From: Prinia subflava
Lineage: Eukaryota > Chordata > Aves > Passeriformes > Cisticolidae
Direction: 5' to 3'
DNA length: 64,000 nucleotides
Assembly (NCBI RefSeq): GCF_021018805.1
Contig: NC_086258.1
Span: forward strand, 17,038,192-17,102,191
How positions within the stretch are numbered: position 1 is the first letter of the stretch; each line of letters opens with the position of its first letter. Made by a program: the position numbers and the translations under genes. The notes beneath the pieces are model-generated. The model had not been told where the DNA came from. It searched no databases and saw only the letters and a program-made list of their open reading frames with translations. Shown one piece after another: positions 32,757 through 45,040 of this stretch.

Positions 32757-32852
32757 TTCTCCAGGCTGAGCCCCTTTCCCAGCTCCCTCAGCTGCTCCTC
32801 ACCAGACTTGTGCTCCAGCCCCTTCCTTGGACACATTCCAGCTTTGCCCAGG
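32757..32852 (-). mobile_element. CR1 LINE ORF2-end fragment, right copy (duplicate of 32171-32282)
   Basis: TCTTCTCCAGGCTGAGCCC through GACACATTCCAGCTTTGCCC repeats the CR1 segment already present at 32171-32282, in the same orientation, with an internal deletion of about 18 bp and a few substitutions. It ends with the same GCCCAGG as the left copy. Confidence 0.9.
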
Positions 32853-35409
32853 TCAGACTGGGAGATGAGGTTGTGTGGGGCTACTGAAGTCACTGGAAAT
32901 CTGATTTCACTGCCTGCTCCAACCTGGATCTGGACTGGAAACCAAACTCACATGTGAGAAATACAAGAGGCCAACTCCAGGATGAGAAGGTCCCTCACCA
33001 GGCACACAGCCTGGTTCTGCCATCTCCCCTTCAGCCTTCCTGTGCACAAGGAACCAGCGTGAATCTCTGCCAAGAAAGATTCTGTCAGCAGCACCCTAAA
33101 GGGAAAGGATGGAAAGAGCCCAGCCTGAAGAAAGCAAAGGCAGCAGCACTTGGCAAGGCAGAATCACAGAGTTTGTGAGAAGCCCACATGTCCCCAGCCC
33201 ACGGAGGCTCTCCAGGGAAGGGAGAGCCCCACTCCAGGCTGGGAGCACCTTCCATGCCTGATGAGCTGTGCAGTTATTTAACAATCTTCGTCTGTCACTG
33301 CTAACAGCTCCACACACAACCAGAACCCCTCTGTTTGCTGTGCACATCGTGGCCACGGCTGCCAGCAAATAAATGTCTGTGGCTGATGGCCTCATTTCTA
33401 AGCACAGATTCCACCCTGGGACTGACTACAGAATATTTAAGATTAATCATTGCACTTGTCAGATGATTAAATCCACTCAGCATTTGGCCTCTCATCTTGT
33501 CATACCCATTTATATTGAAATCATCGGGGTCTGCCCTGCCCATAGCACTGGATCATTCAGCTGAGGCTGGGCTCAGGTGGATAAAGTGCTGCTATATATC
33601 TCAGGCCTGAAAATAACCTTTCAGCTCGCTTCCACTGTGAAACCTGCATTTCTGTGGCTGCAGTCAGGCCAGAGAGCTCTCCAGGATGTTTGTTTAACTG
33701 CCCAAAACAGTGAGCCAGGCAACAGAGCCAGTAACACAAAACCCCATTTCTCATACTGGTTTTCAAGTAGGGTTAAGCAAGTCAAGGGAAATGGTCTGAG
33801 AGGCAAGAGGGAAGAAAAATACATGAGAAACTACATGTAAAAATGTCTCTTTCAGAAAACAGTGCTTGGTTCTGAGAATAAAAATCTAACTAGAGTCAGA
33901 ATACTCCTTCCCTGAAGCAGAAATTTTTCCAGTGTTCCCATAAAAATGAAAGCCATAAAACAGATTTTCAATTCCAAAACATACACATTTTCAACTCAAA
34001 AGCTTTCAAATGTAAATAGTTCTGTTGAGCCATGATGGTCTGGCTTTGAGTTACTGCTAAAGCATGGATGCTTTTTGAAAGCAGCAGATATGTCCCAAAG
34101 AAATTTGTATTTAATTAAAATACTTCTTTTTTTTTTTAAATGAAAAATAGTTTTGGCAGGGAAGTTAGAGCAGGCTTAGCTGTAGTAAGGACATTTAAGT
34201 GTGTCCAGGACTGATTTTTCTCCTCTGAATGATATCTGTCCTTTGGCTTCAGCAGGCCATTGCCCTGCACAAAAGTGGTTTTAACCCACAAACACCCCCA
34301 CTAGCTCCAAGTTTGACACCCAACTATATTATTGATAACAAGAAATCTTCAAGTAGTTCACTAATTCAGTTCAGCATCTACATTTTGCTAAGCCGTCTAA
34401 AGCTGCAACATCTAGGAAACAAGACTGAAAATCTCAAGAAGTATTTCCCATGAATTCCCCTGAAGCTTGTAGCAAAACCACAAGAATAGCTTTTCTTCAA
34501 GGTATTTGGAAACCTCAGCTCCCAGCTGGATTGGAGAAGGGCAGAGGCAGGAGGAAATGAAAATCATCTGGGGAAATGTTCTAAGGCTGCTTAAGACCTT
34601 GTGGAAGCCTCTGTCTGGATTTGGGTGAAAGAAAGAGGCAAGAGCAGCTTCAGGAAATGAGTGAGATCAGAGGCAAAGATGCTGTTTGAATTTCAGCAGA
34701 AAGCTCCAGCAATCTCCCATTTCAAAATGGCTGAGAAAGGAGAAATCAGACCAGAGACTGTCCCACCAGCAGCTGGGATGGTCTGAACTGGTAAAAGCTC
34801 TGAAGCAGCTGAATTTGGAGGTAAATAAAGAATGATACCCAGCTCTGTTCCTCAGTTTCACATCTAATCTTTCAGCTCAGCACAACAAACATGTTCCTGT
34901 CCAAACAGATGAGCAAAATCCCCTCCAAATGGGGTGCAAAAGGAGAGTGTCTTTCCACTTAAAAAAACCCCTCTCAAATTACTGCATGCATAGTTTGTGA
35001 GAACATAAAGGAGGCCTGAACTACCTAATCAAGCTCTTTCCTGGCACCAGGAACTCAGATTGCCAATATCCACATGGGGTTTCAGAGAGTTTGGGCAGCT
35101 CCCACCTATGGAACCACCACTCAGGACATAAAAAACCTACAAGGCCATCAAGGATGCCACTGATCAGCACCAACACCACCTCCAAGCTGCTACAACCTCA
35201 TGGCTGGCTCACCAGCAGCACGTTGGATGAAGATAACATGAATTATGGGTCAGATATACAGCAAATATTTTGATTTGAGCTGAACAGTGGCAAAAGTTCA
35301 GAGCTGAACTGTGGCAAAAGTGCCTGTGCAGGTGGGAGGGAGTAAGGGGAGGTTTCCTTCCTCAGCTCCCTCTACCTGGAAGAAGAAATCATTCAAGGCC
35401 AGACAGAGT
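32853..35409. other. Unique non-coding sequence
   Basis: A 24-bp unit beginning AGCTGAACAGTGGCAAAAG is duplicated in tandem at 35278-35322. A T-run lies at 34128-34137. No repeat family or coding exon was recognised. Confidence 0.5.
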
Positions 35410-35560
35410 GGGCTGAGGAGGAGCTGGAGGGGTTCAGTCCAGAGAAAAGGAGGTTCAGGGGGGATCTTCTCACTCTCTGCAACTCAGTGATGGGAGGGTG
35501 GAGCTGGGTGGGGTCCAAGGGAACAGGGACAGGGCCAGCCCTGCCTTGGGCTGTTTCAGT
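35410..35560 (+). mobile_element. CR1 LINE ORF2-end fragment
   Basis: The plus strand encodes a degraded version of the CR1 ORF2 C-terminal block, FSPEKRRFRGDLLTLCNS (about 35434-35487), with DNA words CAGAGAAAAGGAGGTTCAGG and GATCTTCTCACTCTCTGCAA. A deletion follows, then a further weak match to about 35560. The 3' tail is absent. Confidence 0.85.
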
Positions 35561-37209
35561 CCACAGCTGAGTCCACAGAGGAGCCTCCCCCATTTCAGCA
35601 GTCACTCATTCACTGGCAGTCAGTGGTGAGAGCAGCTCCAGACCCTGCTGCACATCTCACATCAAACACCCCCACTACGGGCAAGACAGAGGAGCAGCAG
35701 CAGCACCCACAGACCATCCCCAGAAAGGCTGGCAAAGCTCCCATGGAACGGTCCCAGCTCACACTGGGGCAGATCTAACTTTGCTCCTGCACAAGACAGA
35801 GTAGGAAAACATGAAAGCCTTGCTCATAAATCACTGTCAGCCCGTGATCAGGGTCGTCCAAGCTGCAGTGAGATTAATTGCTCCGGCCGTGATTCCCTCT
35901 CCAATCCCCTTCCTGCCCTCTCCAGAAGTTGAAGGATTTGGAAGCCATAATCCAGCAAACGTGGCTTTCCTTTTCCTCTAACCTGATGGTATTTCATGTG
36001 GATCAGCTGCAAAAACATTTCAACCCCCTGCACAATCCTTCAGAAGCTCGTGAAGGGGACACAGGACTCCTGGGAACCAGGATTTTGGAGGCAAAGGTTC
36101 CTCAACACCACGGCCAACAAACTGCTGTGGTGGGTGCCCCTCACAAGTCGCTCCTGCTGCTGATTTTTGTATTTTTCTCTGATCACCACATGCAGCCTAA
36201 AACAGACCAGCATGTAAAAATTCAGTTCTGTGGAGGTGCACTAAGAAAGACTCTCCTCATCAGGGCAGGAAGTCACATGGAGAACGGAGAAAACACTGGA
36301 GAGTTCATCAGTAGCAAAAATCACCCCTCTATGATCGTTTTTTAACTCTAAATTACTTGATATACACCTTAATATTCTAAAACCACATCCAGTTGTTGTG
36401 ATAAAGAGTAGGGCTGAGATTTCTCTTGTGCATAACATTCCAGTTTCCTTTTGGTTCTCTCCAGAAGACAGGTAACCTGTCCTGAACAACGAATGTGACT
36501 GGCTTCAAACAATCAGTAAGAGATGACAAACTGGAAACAACTCAAATGCATCTCAGCAAGTGAGAGAAAATCCAGTCTGGTTCAACCTGAGCCCAGGTGG
36601 ATGTGGCAAAGCTTTGAGTAGGAGCTCAGGTGAGGATTTAAACTGAAGCACTGTGCATTGGTGTGCCAAAAATGTTTGAAATTGTTGTTGTTTCAGCCAT
36701 TCCCTCTCTTCCTTTTTGCTGTACAATGCTAGACTGCAACTAGAAACATCTTCTGATGACACCACAGGTGTGAAAAGCCCAGGTACAGAGCAGAGTGATT
36801 GTCTTGGAGGCTTGGAGGAGCTGTGCTGGCATCATTCCCCCTCCTCCTGACAAAAGGAGGAGGCAGCAACAATTTCTCTCCATCAGCCCCTCAGAGCCCC
36901 AGGTTTGTGAAGGATGATTCATAGGTCCCCTCCACTTTCCACAGCCACACAAAATTGCAGCTGGCAGGCACAAAAAACACCAAACCCAACAGAAAACGTG
37001 ATGCCCTCGGAGGAAAATTTTACCCTCTCAGCCAAAAAAAGAGCAAACTGTGTCCCAGAGTGCTTTGAATTTAACAAGGCATGTTATTTTTAGCTTTAAT
37101 AGATGAAAATGTCATTAAAAGCAAACATATTTCTGGGGGGGAAAAACACTAAATTCCTTGAAGTTTGGAGTCTTTTGAGGGCCACCTCTACTTTCAAGAA
37201 AAGATGATG

Positions 37210-37211
<2 letters not shown>
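35561..37211. other. Unique non-coding sequence
   Basis: A small hairpin (9-bp arms CCTCCTCCT/AGGAGGAGG, 6-nt loop) lies at 36840-36863. Otherwise nothing recognisable was seen. Confidence 0.5.

Positions 37212-37259
<48 letters not shown>
37212..37259. repeat. (TAA)16 trinucleotide microsatellite
   Basis: Sixteen perfect copies of TAA. The Asn, Ile or Tyr homopolymers encoded in different frames are artefacts of the repeat. Confidence 0.97.
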
Positions 37260-37260
<1 letters not shown>

Positions 37261-38260
37261 GACTGGGCACATTTTTCTTTTCCACACAGAGTGCTGCAAC
37301 ATTGCCTCCAAATAGATAATAATATAATTTCCTTCCAATTAAAAACCAATGTATTGCTACCATGAGCCTTCTTCTGCCAGAAGGACCCTCTGAACTCTGG
37401 CTGCAGAGGCAGCACGTGGAATCCCAGCACCAGGCAGATGGCTCTGAACCCAGTCAGGGACAACAGTGACCAGCCCAAATCCACCCTCATAAATTGAGCT
37501 AAAAAGAAAACTCTCCATCAGCAAGGAGGTCAGGTCATTTTGGGATCAGTTTTATTTTTCCTCAGGGTTACTGGCACAGGGGGTAAGTAGGAGGGTAACT
37601 TGAAATCAGTCTTCATAGAAAGCTTTCATACCTCATGAAAACATCCATGGCAATGTAGATTGCAGACAAAAAGTGATCTGGTGCCTGGATTTCAGTCATA
37701 GGAGCACAAAGCTGGGCTCTGACTCCATCTCTGGGCATTCAGGCTCCCTGCACCAGCAGCACTCACAATTCAGAGATGCTGCTCTTCTGTGCCAGTGGAA
37801 ATCTGTCTTCTTTTATGACAGGACCTAAAGCTGGCTCTAAGAACCATTCTGGGAACCACATGATGAATGCTTTTGCTCAAATCCTTGTCAATCTGAAAAT
37901 CTTCCAACACTCCTCGAGAAATAGATGTCAAAGTAGTAATTTGATGACTTTATCCATGTGGATCCTGTCACCTCCTTGGTCTCCCCAGCCCCTTGCACTG
38001 GTAAATATGGGTTCTCAGAACTCGCCAAGTGAGGAATGTGGAATTTTCTCCAGGATAAACACATCCACCTACCAAGTCAGGGGACTCTGACTCAGATGTA
38101 ACATTAGCAAAGCCCCTCTTGGACAGATGTGAAGTGGACATAATCAACATTTCCCTAGGTCTAATCTGCTGCTGCCCTGGTGCTGATCCCAAAATCCATC
38201 CAAGCAAGATCACTGCAGTGAGTTGTAGTGCAGGAGGGTGAGAGGCTCCAGCTCTGTCTT
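37260..38260. other. Unique non-coding sequence
   Basis: No repeat, RNA gene or coding exon was recognised. Confidence 0.5.
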
Positions 38261-38322
38261 GCATGATTATTAATAATTATTAATAATGATTAATTATTAA
38301 TTTATTATTATTTATTATTATT
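38261..38322. repeat. Imperfect TAA/TTA AT-rich repeat with a perfect 16-bp palindrome
   Basis: The tract is made of ATTA/TAAT words. ATTAATAATTATTAAT at 38269-38284 is a perfect palindrome. It is likely a decayed trinucleotide microsatellite. Confidence 0.9.
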
Positions 38323-41099
38323 TTCTCCTCCAAGAGACAAAACCCTCTGATGTTAAAAGGGAAACTGCCCTCAGCTTCCACCCACTACGGATCAGAGGCA
38401 CAATTTTTTTAGAAGTGCTGGGGTCAGTGAGGTTGTCAGACCAAGCAGCTCCGTGTCTGTAGGGTTGATGGGCAGCTGTGAAAAACCCTTCCCTCCCCAG
38501 TGAGTCACCAGGCAGCCAGAAATGGCTGAGTAAAGATCCCCAGAGCACCCAGCTCTGCTTCTGCTGCCACTCAACTCTTTACAGACCTCTGCCTCCACCA
38601 CAGCCAAGGGAGAGACAGCTCTGCTACTGCACAGCCTTTTGTGGCCACACAGATATGACACGAGAAATTATAGGCTCTAACTACTTTGCTAAATAACATT
38701 TAATGGGTAGAAACTGTTCAATTCACTATTCAGTCTGCTTTCAGTGCAGGTTAACTCAGAAATTCTGTCTCTGAGCATCCCAGCACACTTCAAGCTTTAC
38801 TCCAGGCAGAGTGAGAGCAGCATTTGCTTGATGTGGTTTCCTAGAGAGGAAAAAAAAATAGATTTAAAGAGTGGCATTCTATTCAAAAAGGGGTCCACAA
38901 TACAACAAAATAGGTCATGTCATCTTAACTGGGAAATCATAAATTTGGGGCTGTCCTCATCCCAGTAACACAGCAAGGATCTTTGTTCCAAGCATCAGGC
39001 AAAAGCCCGCACCCTTAGCCAAAATAACTTTTCAGGCAAACTCTCATTGAATAAATCTTTCACACCGAAGGGAACATTTTTCAGTACTCTGTTTTTTAAC
39101 ACCATTAACTTTAACTGTCAAGCCTGACAAGTATGGAAAACTGTTTTCTTACAAAAGTTAAGACAAAAAACATTTTCCACTAAAAAGAGTTTTACTCACT
39201 ACACATTAACTCTCCATTTTACCATTTAACTCTAATTGCTATTTTTCTCCATTCCAAATTTCTTTTCCTCTCCAAGATCTGGCCTTTAAAGAGCCCAAGC
39301 AGCCAGAAATCAGCACTTATTTATAGAAGTTCTGTGACATGGCTATGTAGTAATGAAGTAATTATATTAAAAAGATGGATCTGGGAATAACCATGACCCG
39401 TTAATCACATTCATTCACAGACTGCTATTCTTTTTTCCCCCTACTGTTTCCAAATGTCTCGGTGAATTCTTGAAAACATTCAGGAGTTTAAAAACATTTG
39501 GGCACTTCCAGAGCTGAATCAGGACATGAATTAACAGCCACATGAGAATAAAGTGCATTAGAGGACCCATGGGCCGTGGGCACCAGTCTCAGGTATTCAT
39601 CTCTCCTCACTTCACCTCCTGAACATTGCGTTTAGTCCTGGGTGTCTCCTCAGTCAGTGGAAAGCATCAGTAGACATAAACCACATCAGGATCAGCCCCT
39701 CCTGGCGAGGGAGTGGAGCCTCTGTGTGGATGTGCCTCTCCTCTCCAAAGAGGAGGAGGAGGAATCAAAAAGGAGCTGGGTAAATTAATCTGCATCCACA
39801 ATGCTTTAGTAAGTACCAAGGCTTTCAGAAAATTCAGTCCTGGGTTCATTGGGTTGTTTTGTTGTTTGGTTTTTTTTTCCCTAAAATCCTCATCCAAGCT
39901 GGTAAGAAACAAATAAAACTCCTGAACTGCTCCTAGATCAGGCTGTTTTTGTGAGCCCTTCCCTTGTGTGGGACACATCGTGCCAGAGGCCCCTGGAGTA
40001 ATTGATGGCAAAACCAGATGAGACCACTGTGATTTTGACTTCTGACCCCTTGGATAACACAGGTCACAAGACTTCCCAGAATTGATTCCTTCTAAAACTA
40101 GAGCAGAAATACTAGGAAAATAAAAACAGTGTAAAAATTTCCAATGAAACAGAGAGCTTCATATTTCTCAGCGGGCTGTTGTGAGTGGTTAATTGCCCTC
40201 ACTGCTGAGTGTGGTTTATGTCTAGTCTGAGTTCCTCCACCTTTGGTTTCTCTCTGCTGGGTTTTATTGCCTTTATTTGCTGGACTGAACTCAGCTTTTT
40301 CACTGTATTTATGTTTTTGTCCATCAGATTGATCAAAACTCTCTGTTCCCTTCCTCTCTGTCAGATGATGCAAAGTGTCTCCTGCAGTCTCCAGTGGGTG
40401 GATGTGCTTTCCAATCATCTAATGAGTCCTTGTCCTCAGTCCTCTCCAACTGATAACATTTTCCTTGAACCACCAAAGCCTCAGCTGGAAACTGCAGGAG
40501 GAGTCCCTTCCTCCTTGTCTCAAATATTCCTGTTTTTATACCCCCAAATATGACATTTTTCTTCTCTGTGATGCTCTCACACAGGGGTCTGTGCTTGCTG
40601 ATGGTCCCACAGCTCCACACGTCTTTTTCAGTGTCAACACTTCCCTGGACATGGCTCAGCTCTGCATGGGTCCTGTTAAAACATGTTGCTTGTTTTCATT
40701 TAGGTTACTAACGGGACCCAAATCATTCTGCTCTGGTGATCTGTCTTTTATTTCAGTGATCCTCAGATTCTGACCTCACCACAGAGGCAGATCTGTGATA
40801 ACCCCCAGGACTCCTTTAGAATCATGTCCATTCACTGATGAAATTCCATTTAAAATGAGAGAGTGCAGCAGTTTCTTATCTATTACAGTGGTTTTCTATC
40901 ATCCCAGTCTTGTGTGAGAAGTTATCTGTGGCCAAAGGTGATCCTTGCAAGGGACCACGGGGTGTTCCAGGTTGGAGGTCACCTACTCCAACCTGCAGGG
41001 TCAGTCCTGAGATCACATCAGGGTCCTCAGGCCTTCCCAGAAGTTTACCATATCAGTATTATTACATTTATCAACACAATTTGTAATCTTCCCAGAAAA
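38323..41099. other. Unique sequence, partly AT-rich; weak CR1-like patch at about 40960-41035
   Basis: The stretch 39000-39560 is AT-rich and repeat-free. Near 40967 the words TGTTCCAGGTTGGAGGTCAC and CAGGGTCAGTCCTGAGATCA hint at an old antisense CR1 tail, too diverged to call separately. No coding exon was recognised. Confidence 0.45.
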
Positions 41100-41345
41100 A
41101 AAAATCTAATTAGACAAGAACTATATTCTATAAGCCCATGTTGATTGACACTACTTGCATTAATCCCTTTAATTCTTTACTAATTACATGCCCTATCAGC
41201 AATTCCATTATTTTGTCTAGGATTAATGTCAGGCAGAAAAATCCGTAGTTCTGTGAGCTACCTTGTTTATCCCTTAAAAAATAATGGCACACAGCTAAAA
41301 TTCTTCCACACAGATGTAACTTGCTGGTATTTATTATCTCTAATT
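41100..41345 (-). mobile_element. Old CR1-group LINE relic, reverse-transcriptase region
   Basis: On the minus strand one frame reads NYGFFCLTLILDKIMELLI (about 41198-41254), which lines up with the conserved reverse-transcriptase block of CR1 (N-YRPVSLT-ILGKIMEQLI), followed by residues like the HVISKELKGLMQ/H-I-KHLKD segment. It is heavily mutated and isolated from any 3' tail, so it is much older than the tail-bearing CR1 copies nearby. Confidence 0.7.
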
Positions 41346-42001
41346 AAGAGCTGCTATACAATCCTCATTCAATATAAAAGGTGTTTTATTGTTAAAGGAC
41401 ATGATCACACAGTCTCCCTTTTTCCCTTGTAAGGAATAGACATATTTATTGAACTCTTCAAAATTCTGTTCAATATTACTAACAACACTATCATTTTCAT
41501 GTAGCACTGAGCTATTGTAAACATGGTTATTCCACTCAAGAAAGAGAGCTGCATTTCTATGGGGATTTCATTTTGAAAGCCATATGTTGGAGCCTTGTGC
41601 TGCAAATACTAAAAATGTGCTCGGAATTCCTAAAATTATACTTGAAAATATCCAGACACAAAAACAATTGCATCTAACATAGAAGAAATTCTATATTAGA
41701 CTCATTTTTGCAGATCAAGGGGAACTGATGACAGAATGTAAAAATATAGCAGCAGCTTAGGTACAAGAGACTGATTTGATTACATTTGTTATGTGCAAAT
41801 AGAATAAAGTCCAAATGAGTAATGTATCTACTTGATGATTTCCAATGCCAGCTTAACAAAGCTGAAAATAATTACAAAGCAAAACAACTGAAAGAAAGAA
41901 TTTAAGCAGGAATATGTGACTGATAATTGGGAACTGTTCAAGACCATTTTCCTCCCTACACAGAGGAACCACAATCCCATGGAAAAGAAAGAAGGCTGAG
42001 C
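41346..42001. other. Unique AT-rich sequence
   Basis: No repeat or exon was recognised between the old LINE relic and the left arm of the 198-bp direct repeat. Confidence 0.5.
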
Positions 42002-42199
42002 TGGCAAAAAGCTGCTCTGGCTTGGAGGAAAAGCAAAAGCCAAATCATGGAGTAGAAAATAAATGGGAAATTCTTCTCCATAGAAAAGAAATGGCAGTGG
42101 CAATGAATAGAAGTCAGCAGCAAGAAATTTCACAGAACCGATAAGGGACGCATGGGTTGAAGGAAGATAAAAATACAGGGGACAAAAGAGGAAATGAAA
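42002..42199. repeat. 198-bp direct repeat, left copy
   Basis: The stretch from TGGCAAAAAGCTGCTCTGG to AGAGGAAATGAAA recurs at 43476-43673 in the same orientation with roughly 90% identity by eye. Homology stops sharply at both ends. It is not CR1 and I do not recognise a family. Both copies are open on the minus strand, beginning MKF then L or T, ADFYSLPLPFL, but this probably reflects shared ancestry only. Confidence 0.9.
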
Positions 42200-43127
42200 G
42201 CTTTGTCTTCTGTGTGCAGGTCACAGCTTCAAATCAGTAAAAGCAGCAAAGGTGCAGGACAATGTGCTGCCTCAGCTGGTCACTCTCCTGGGACAGAGAG
42301 GCACAGAGGAGGTGACAGCCTGGCAGGGACAGGACCACAGGCAGGACCCAGGAGTGAGAGGTGGGTTCCTCTCATGGTGCCTGTGGCACACACTGGTGCC
42401 TCTGCAGCATCAGCAGCAGGGCACTGGGATAGGATTTTGCCCAGTCAAAGGCTGCAAGGCATCTTCTAGGATTAAAAAACTATTAAAAATTGCTGCCCTC
42501 AGCTCTTTCCAGCTAACCTCGGACCTGTGGCTGCACAAGTTCTGGGTAACAGAGCACAACCCATTGCATCATCCTTGTGCTGTGCTGTTGGTCCATCCAA
42601 CCCATCTCCAATAAAACAAAGGACCAGGAAGGAGGCCTGGAGAAAATCCAAGGCTTCAGAACAACAGCATGTACAGCAGGCAGCGCCATTCCCAACACAG
42701 GGATTCCAGGCAGCACGTGAATGCTCCAAAGCCTCCCTGACCCCACATCTGCAGATTTCCCCCTACAAAAATACTTCAGGACATGGTGACTATGAGATCC
42801 TGATATAAAGTGTGCTGGGTTGCAGAGAAGCAGCAAAGCTCCTTGAGAATCAATGCAGTTATGAATGCCAGGAATCCACAAACACTCCTGGGGACATGCA
42901 CAACATCCAGAGACCCAAACCAAAACGTGGAACTTCATGCCTGCACTCACTGAGGGTCTCCCAGCCCCACGTGTGGGGTCTGAGCCAGTTAGGGAGGTCA
43001 GGAGAAGACTCTTAGGGGCAGAGTGCTGGTGCTCTGCAGCCCCTTCTGCCTTTCTCCTGGCACAGAAGACACTGGCTTAACCAACCCCAAAATTCTTGTC
43101 CTGCAATGGCACCATCCAACAAAAAAA
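42200..43127. other. Unique sequence between the direct repeats
   Basis: Open frames of up to 145 codons occur on both strands (42252-42614 plus, 42513-42950 minus) without recognisable domains. No retroviral or transposase signature is visible, so the direct repeats are not obviously the ends of an element. Confidence 0.5.
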
Positions 43128-43203
43128 ACGAGGACCCATTGAACCACAGTTGGACTAGATGATCTTAGAGGTCTTTTCCAACCTGAACACTTCTGTGATT
43201 CTC
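43128..43203 (+). mobile_element. CR1 LINE 3' tail
   Basis: TTGGACTAGATGATCTTAGA, GGTCTTTTCCAACCTGAAC and CTTCTGTGATTCTCAC are the sense-strand end of CR1. Only about 75 bp is present. Confidence 0.92.
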
Positions 43204-43475
43204 ACAAAGGCCCAAATGTTCTGTCAATCCTCTGCCAGATGCTCCCTCAAATCCAGGGTGCTTCTGAACACTCCACTGAGATGACACACAACAAAACAGA
43301 CATTAAGGTTGCTCAGGTTCATGTGGCTGAGCCTAGAGAGAGCAAAGACTTCACTCTGTGAAATCTTCTTCTCCCTCCAACCCAGGATACACAGGATGAT
43401 CTGCTTTAACACACCAGAACAGGGCAGACACAACCGGGTCTCCCACAAGCACCAGCTGCTCTCTGTGCACACAGG
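43204..43475. other. Unique spacer
   Basis: Nothing recognised between the CR1 tail and the right copy of the direct repeat. Confidence 0.5.
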
Positions 43476-43673
43476 TGGCAAAAAAGCTGCTCTGGCTTGG
43501 AGGACAAGCAAAAGGCAAATAATGAAGTAGAAAGTAAATGGGAAATTCTCCATAGAAAATAAGAAATGGTAATGGCAACGAATAGAAGTCAGCAGTAAGA
43601 AATTTCACAAAACCAATAAGGGATGCATGGGTTGAAGGAAGATAAAAACAGGGGGAACAAAGAGGAAATGAAA
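43476..43673. repeat. 198-bp direct repeat, right copy
   Basis: Second copy of the segment at 42002-42199, displaced by 1474 bp. Differences are mainly single substitutions plus one 3-bp and several 1-bp or 2-bp gaps. Confidence 0.9.
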
Positions 43674-44821
43674 ACCCTCACTCATGAGGGCGAGGATGCG
43701 TCCATGGCAAAGATTTCTTTGCAAAGAAAGGTTGCTGAGGAAGGTCCTCAAGGGTTAAATTCCCTGGCTGTCTCCTCCTCTTCTCCACCCACTCCCTCCT
43801 CCCCTCTCCAGCGAAGGATCCTTGTGAAGGATCTGTGTTCTGTATTCGATATGCACCAAGAGAGACTCTGGTCTGGCCTTTTTAATAAAGGGCAATTCCT
43901 TTGCATTCTCAGACGTCCCTTAAAAACCAAACTCTGATATTTCTGCCGTGTTATTAATCCGGTCTGTAGATGTCTTCAGACTGAGGAAACCCATTTGCTC
44001 TGCAGGTGTGACCTGCTCCTGCACTGCTCCACAGTTTCTCCCTGGTAAGAAAAGCCCCTCTAGAGAAACTGGTACTTGGAGCCAATTACCAGACCTCTTC
44101 CACCTTCTGTTTTGCCAGTTTTTGTTGGCAGCTGCCTCCAGTCCCTGCGGCTGCGACGCCAGTGCCACATAAAAGTGAAACTGGGGAAACGGCCTGGGGA
44201 GCCTCAGGAAAAAGGAGGTGCCTGAAACGCTGCTGGCCTGACTTTTCTCCCTAACCTGAGAGCCATTCTTAGTGATTCACTTCATGATTCAGCTTGCACA
44301 GCACCCCTAATTAACTCTGGAGAATGTGAGAGCCGCGTGGCACCGAGATAAATTTAACTCTGGAGGTGAGCAGAATCCCCAAGAGTACAAGCAGAGGAGA
44401 AGGGTGTTCCTGGAACCAGGGGGAAGCGGGCAGTGAATACCTGGATCCCCAAGATGCAACTGCTCAGCAGCACTTCTGACCACAGGGCAGCTCCAGTTAA
44501 GCACAGAGAACCGCCCGGGGTGAGAAAGAGCCATTCTGTAGAGCCCAAAGAGAAGGTTCAAGCTCTTCAGCATCCTGGCCAAGGTCCTCATAGACAAAAA
44601 ACTGCATTAAACTCCTCAAACTAATCCTTAGGAAGCCCTTCTTGCTTTTCCAAGCAGACAGAATGAAGCAGGGAGGGAATTTAGGTCTTCATTATGTTTA
44701 AATGCAGGGCTTGGAATCCAGGGACTTGTTTGGGTTGAGATTCAGAGATTCTTACCTCTTCAGATGTGGTAGCCTGACCTCCTGCATCATCCAGGTCGTG
44801 CAATTACATTTTTAAAAAGAT
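43674..44821. other. Unique non-coding sequence
   Basis: No repeat family, RNA gene or coding exon was recognised. Confidence 0.5.
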
Positions 44822-45040
44822 CTATGTTGAGCCCCTTAACTTCTGTTTGAGCCATGGAGTATTTCTGAGGAAGACATGCATTCTTGATTTGGAGAGATCA
44901 AACCATGGAGAATCCATCACATACCCTGATAAACTGTTCCAGAGTTTAATTACTCTCACTGTTAAAAATTTGTACGTTATTTCCAATTTGAATCTGTCTG
45001 GCTTCAGTTTCCAGCCATTGGACCTTGTCATGCTTTTGAG
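44822..45040 (-). mobile_element. Old CR1-group LINE relic, ORF2 C-terminus
   Basis: The minus strand is open for 69 codons and includes RFKLEITYKFLTVRVIKLW (about 44940-44996), an evident relative of the CR1 ORF2 end (GRFRLDIRKKFFTVRVV-HWN-L, then a proline-bearing DAPSLE-like block). The frame ends within the element. It lacks the modern CR1 tail, so it is an ancient copy of a CR1 or a close relative. It is the protein-level match that identifies it; DNA similarity to young CR1 is slight. Confidence 0.8.

Noticed and set aside
36840..36863. GC-rich hairpin resembling a bacterial terminator
   Set aside because: The window is vertebrate nuclear DNA with no operon context; the 9-bp stem is compatible with chance in GGAGG-rich sequence.
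42002..43673. The 198-bp direct repeats as LTRs of a short element
   Set aside because: No TG...CA ends, no flanking target duplication, no primer-binding or polypurine signals and no internal genes were visible.
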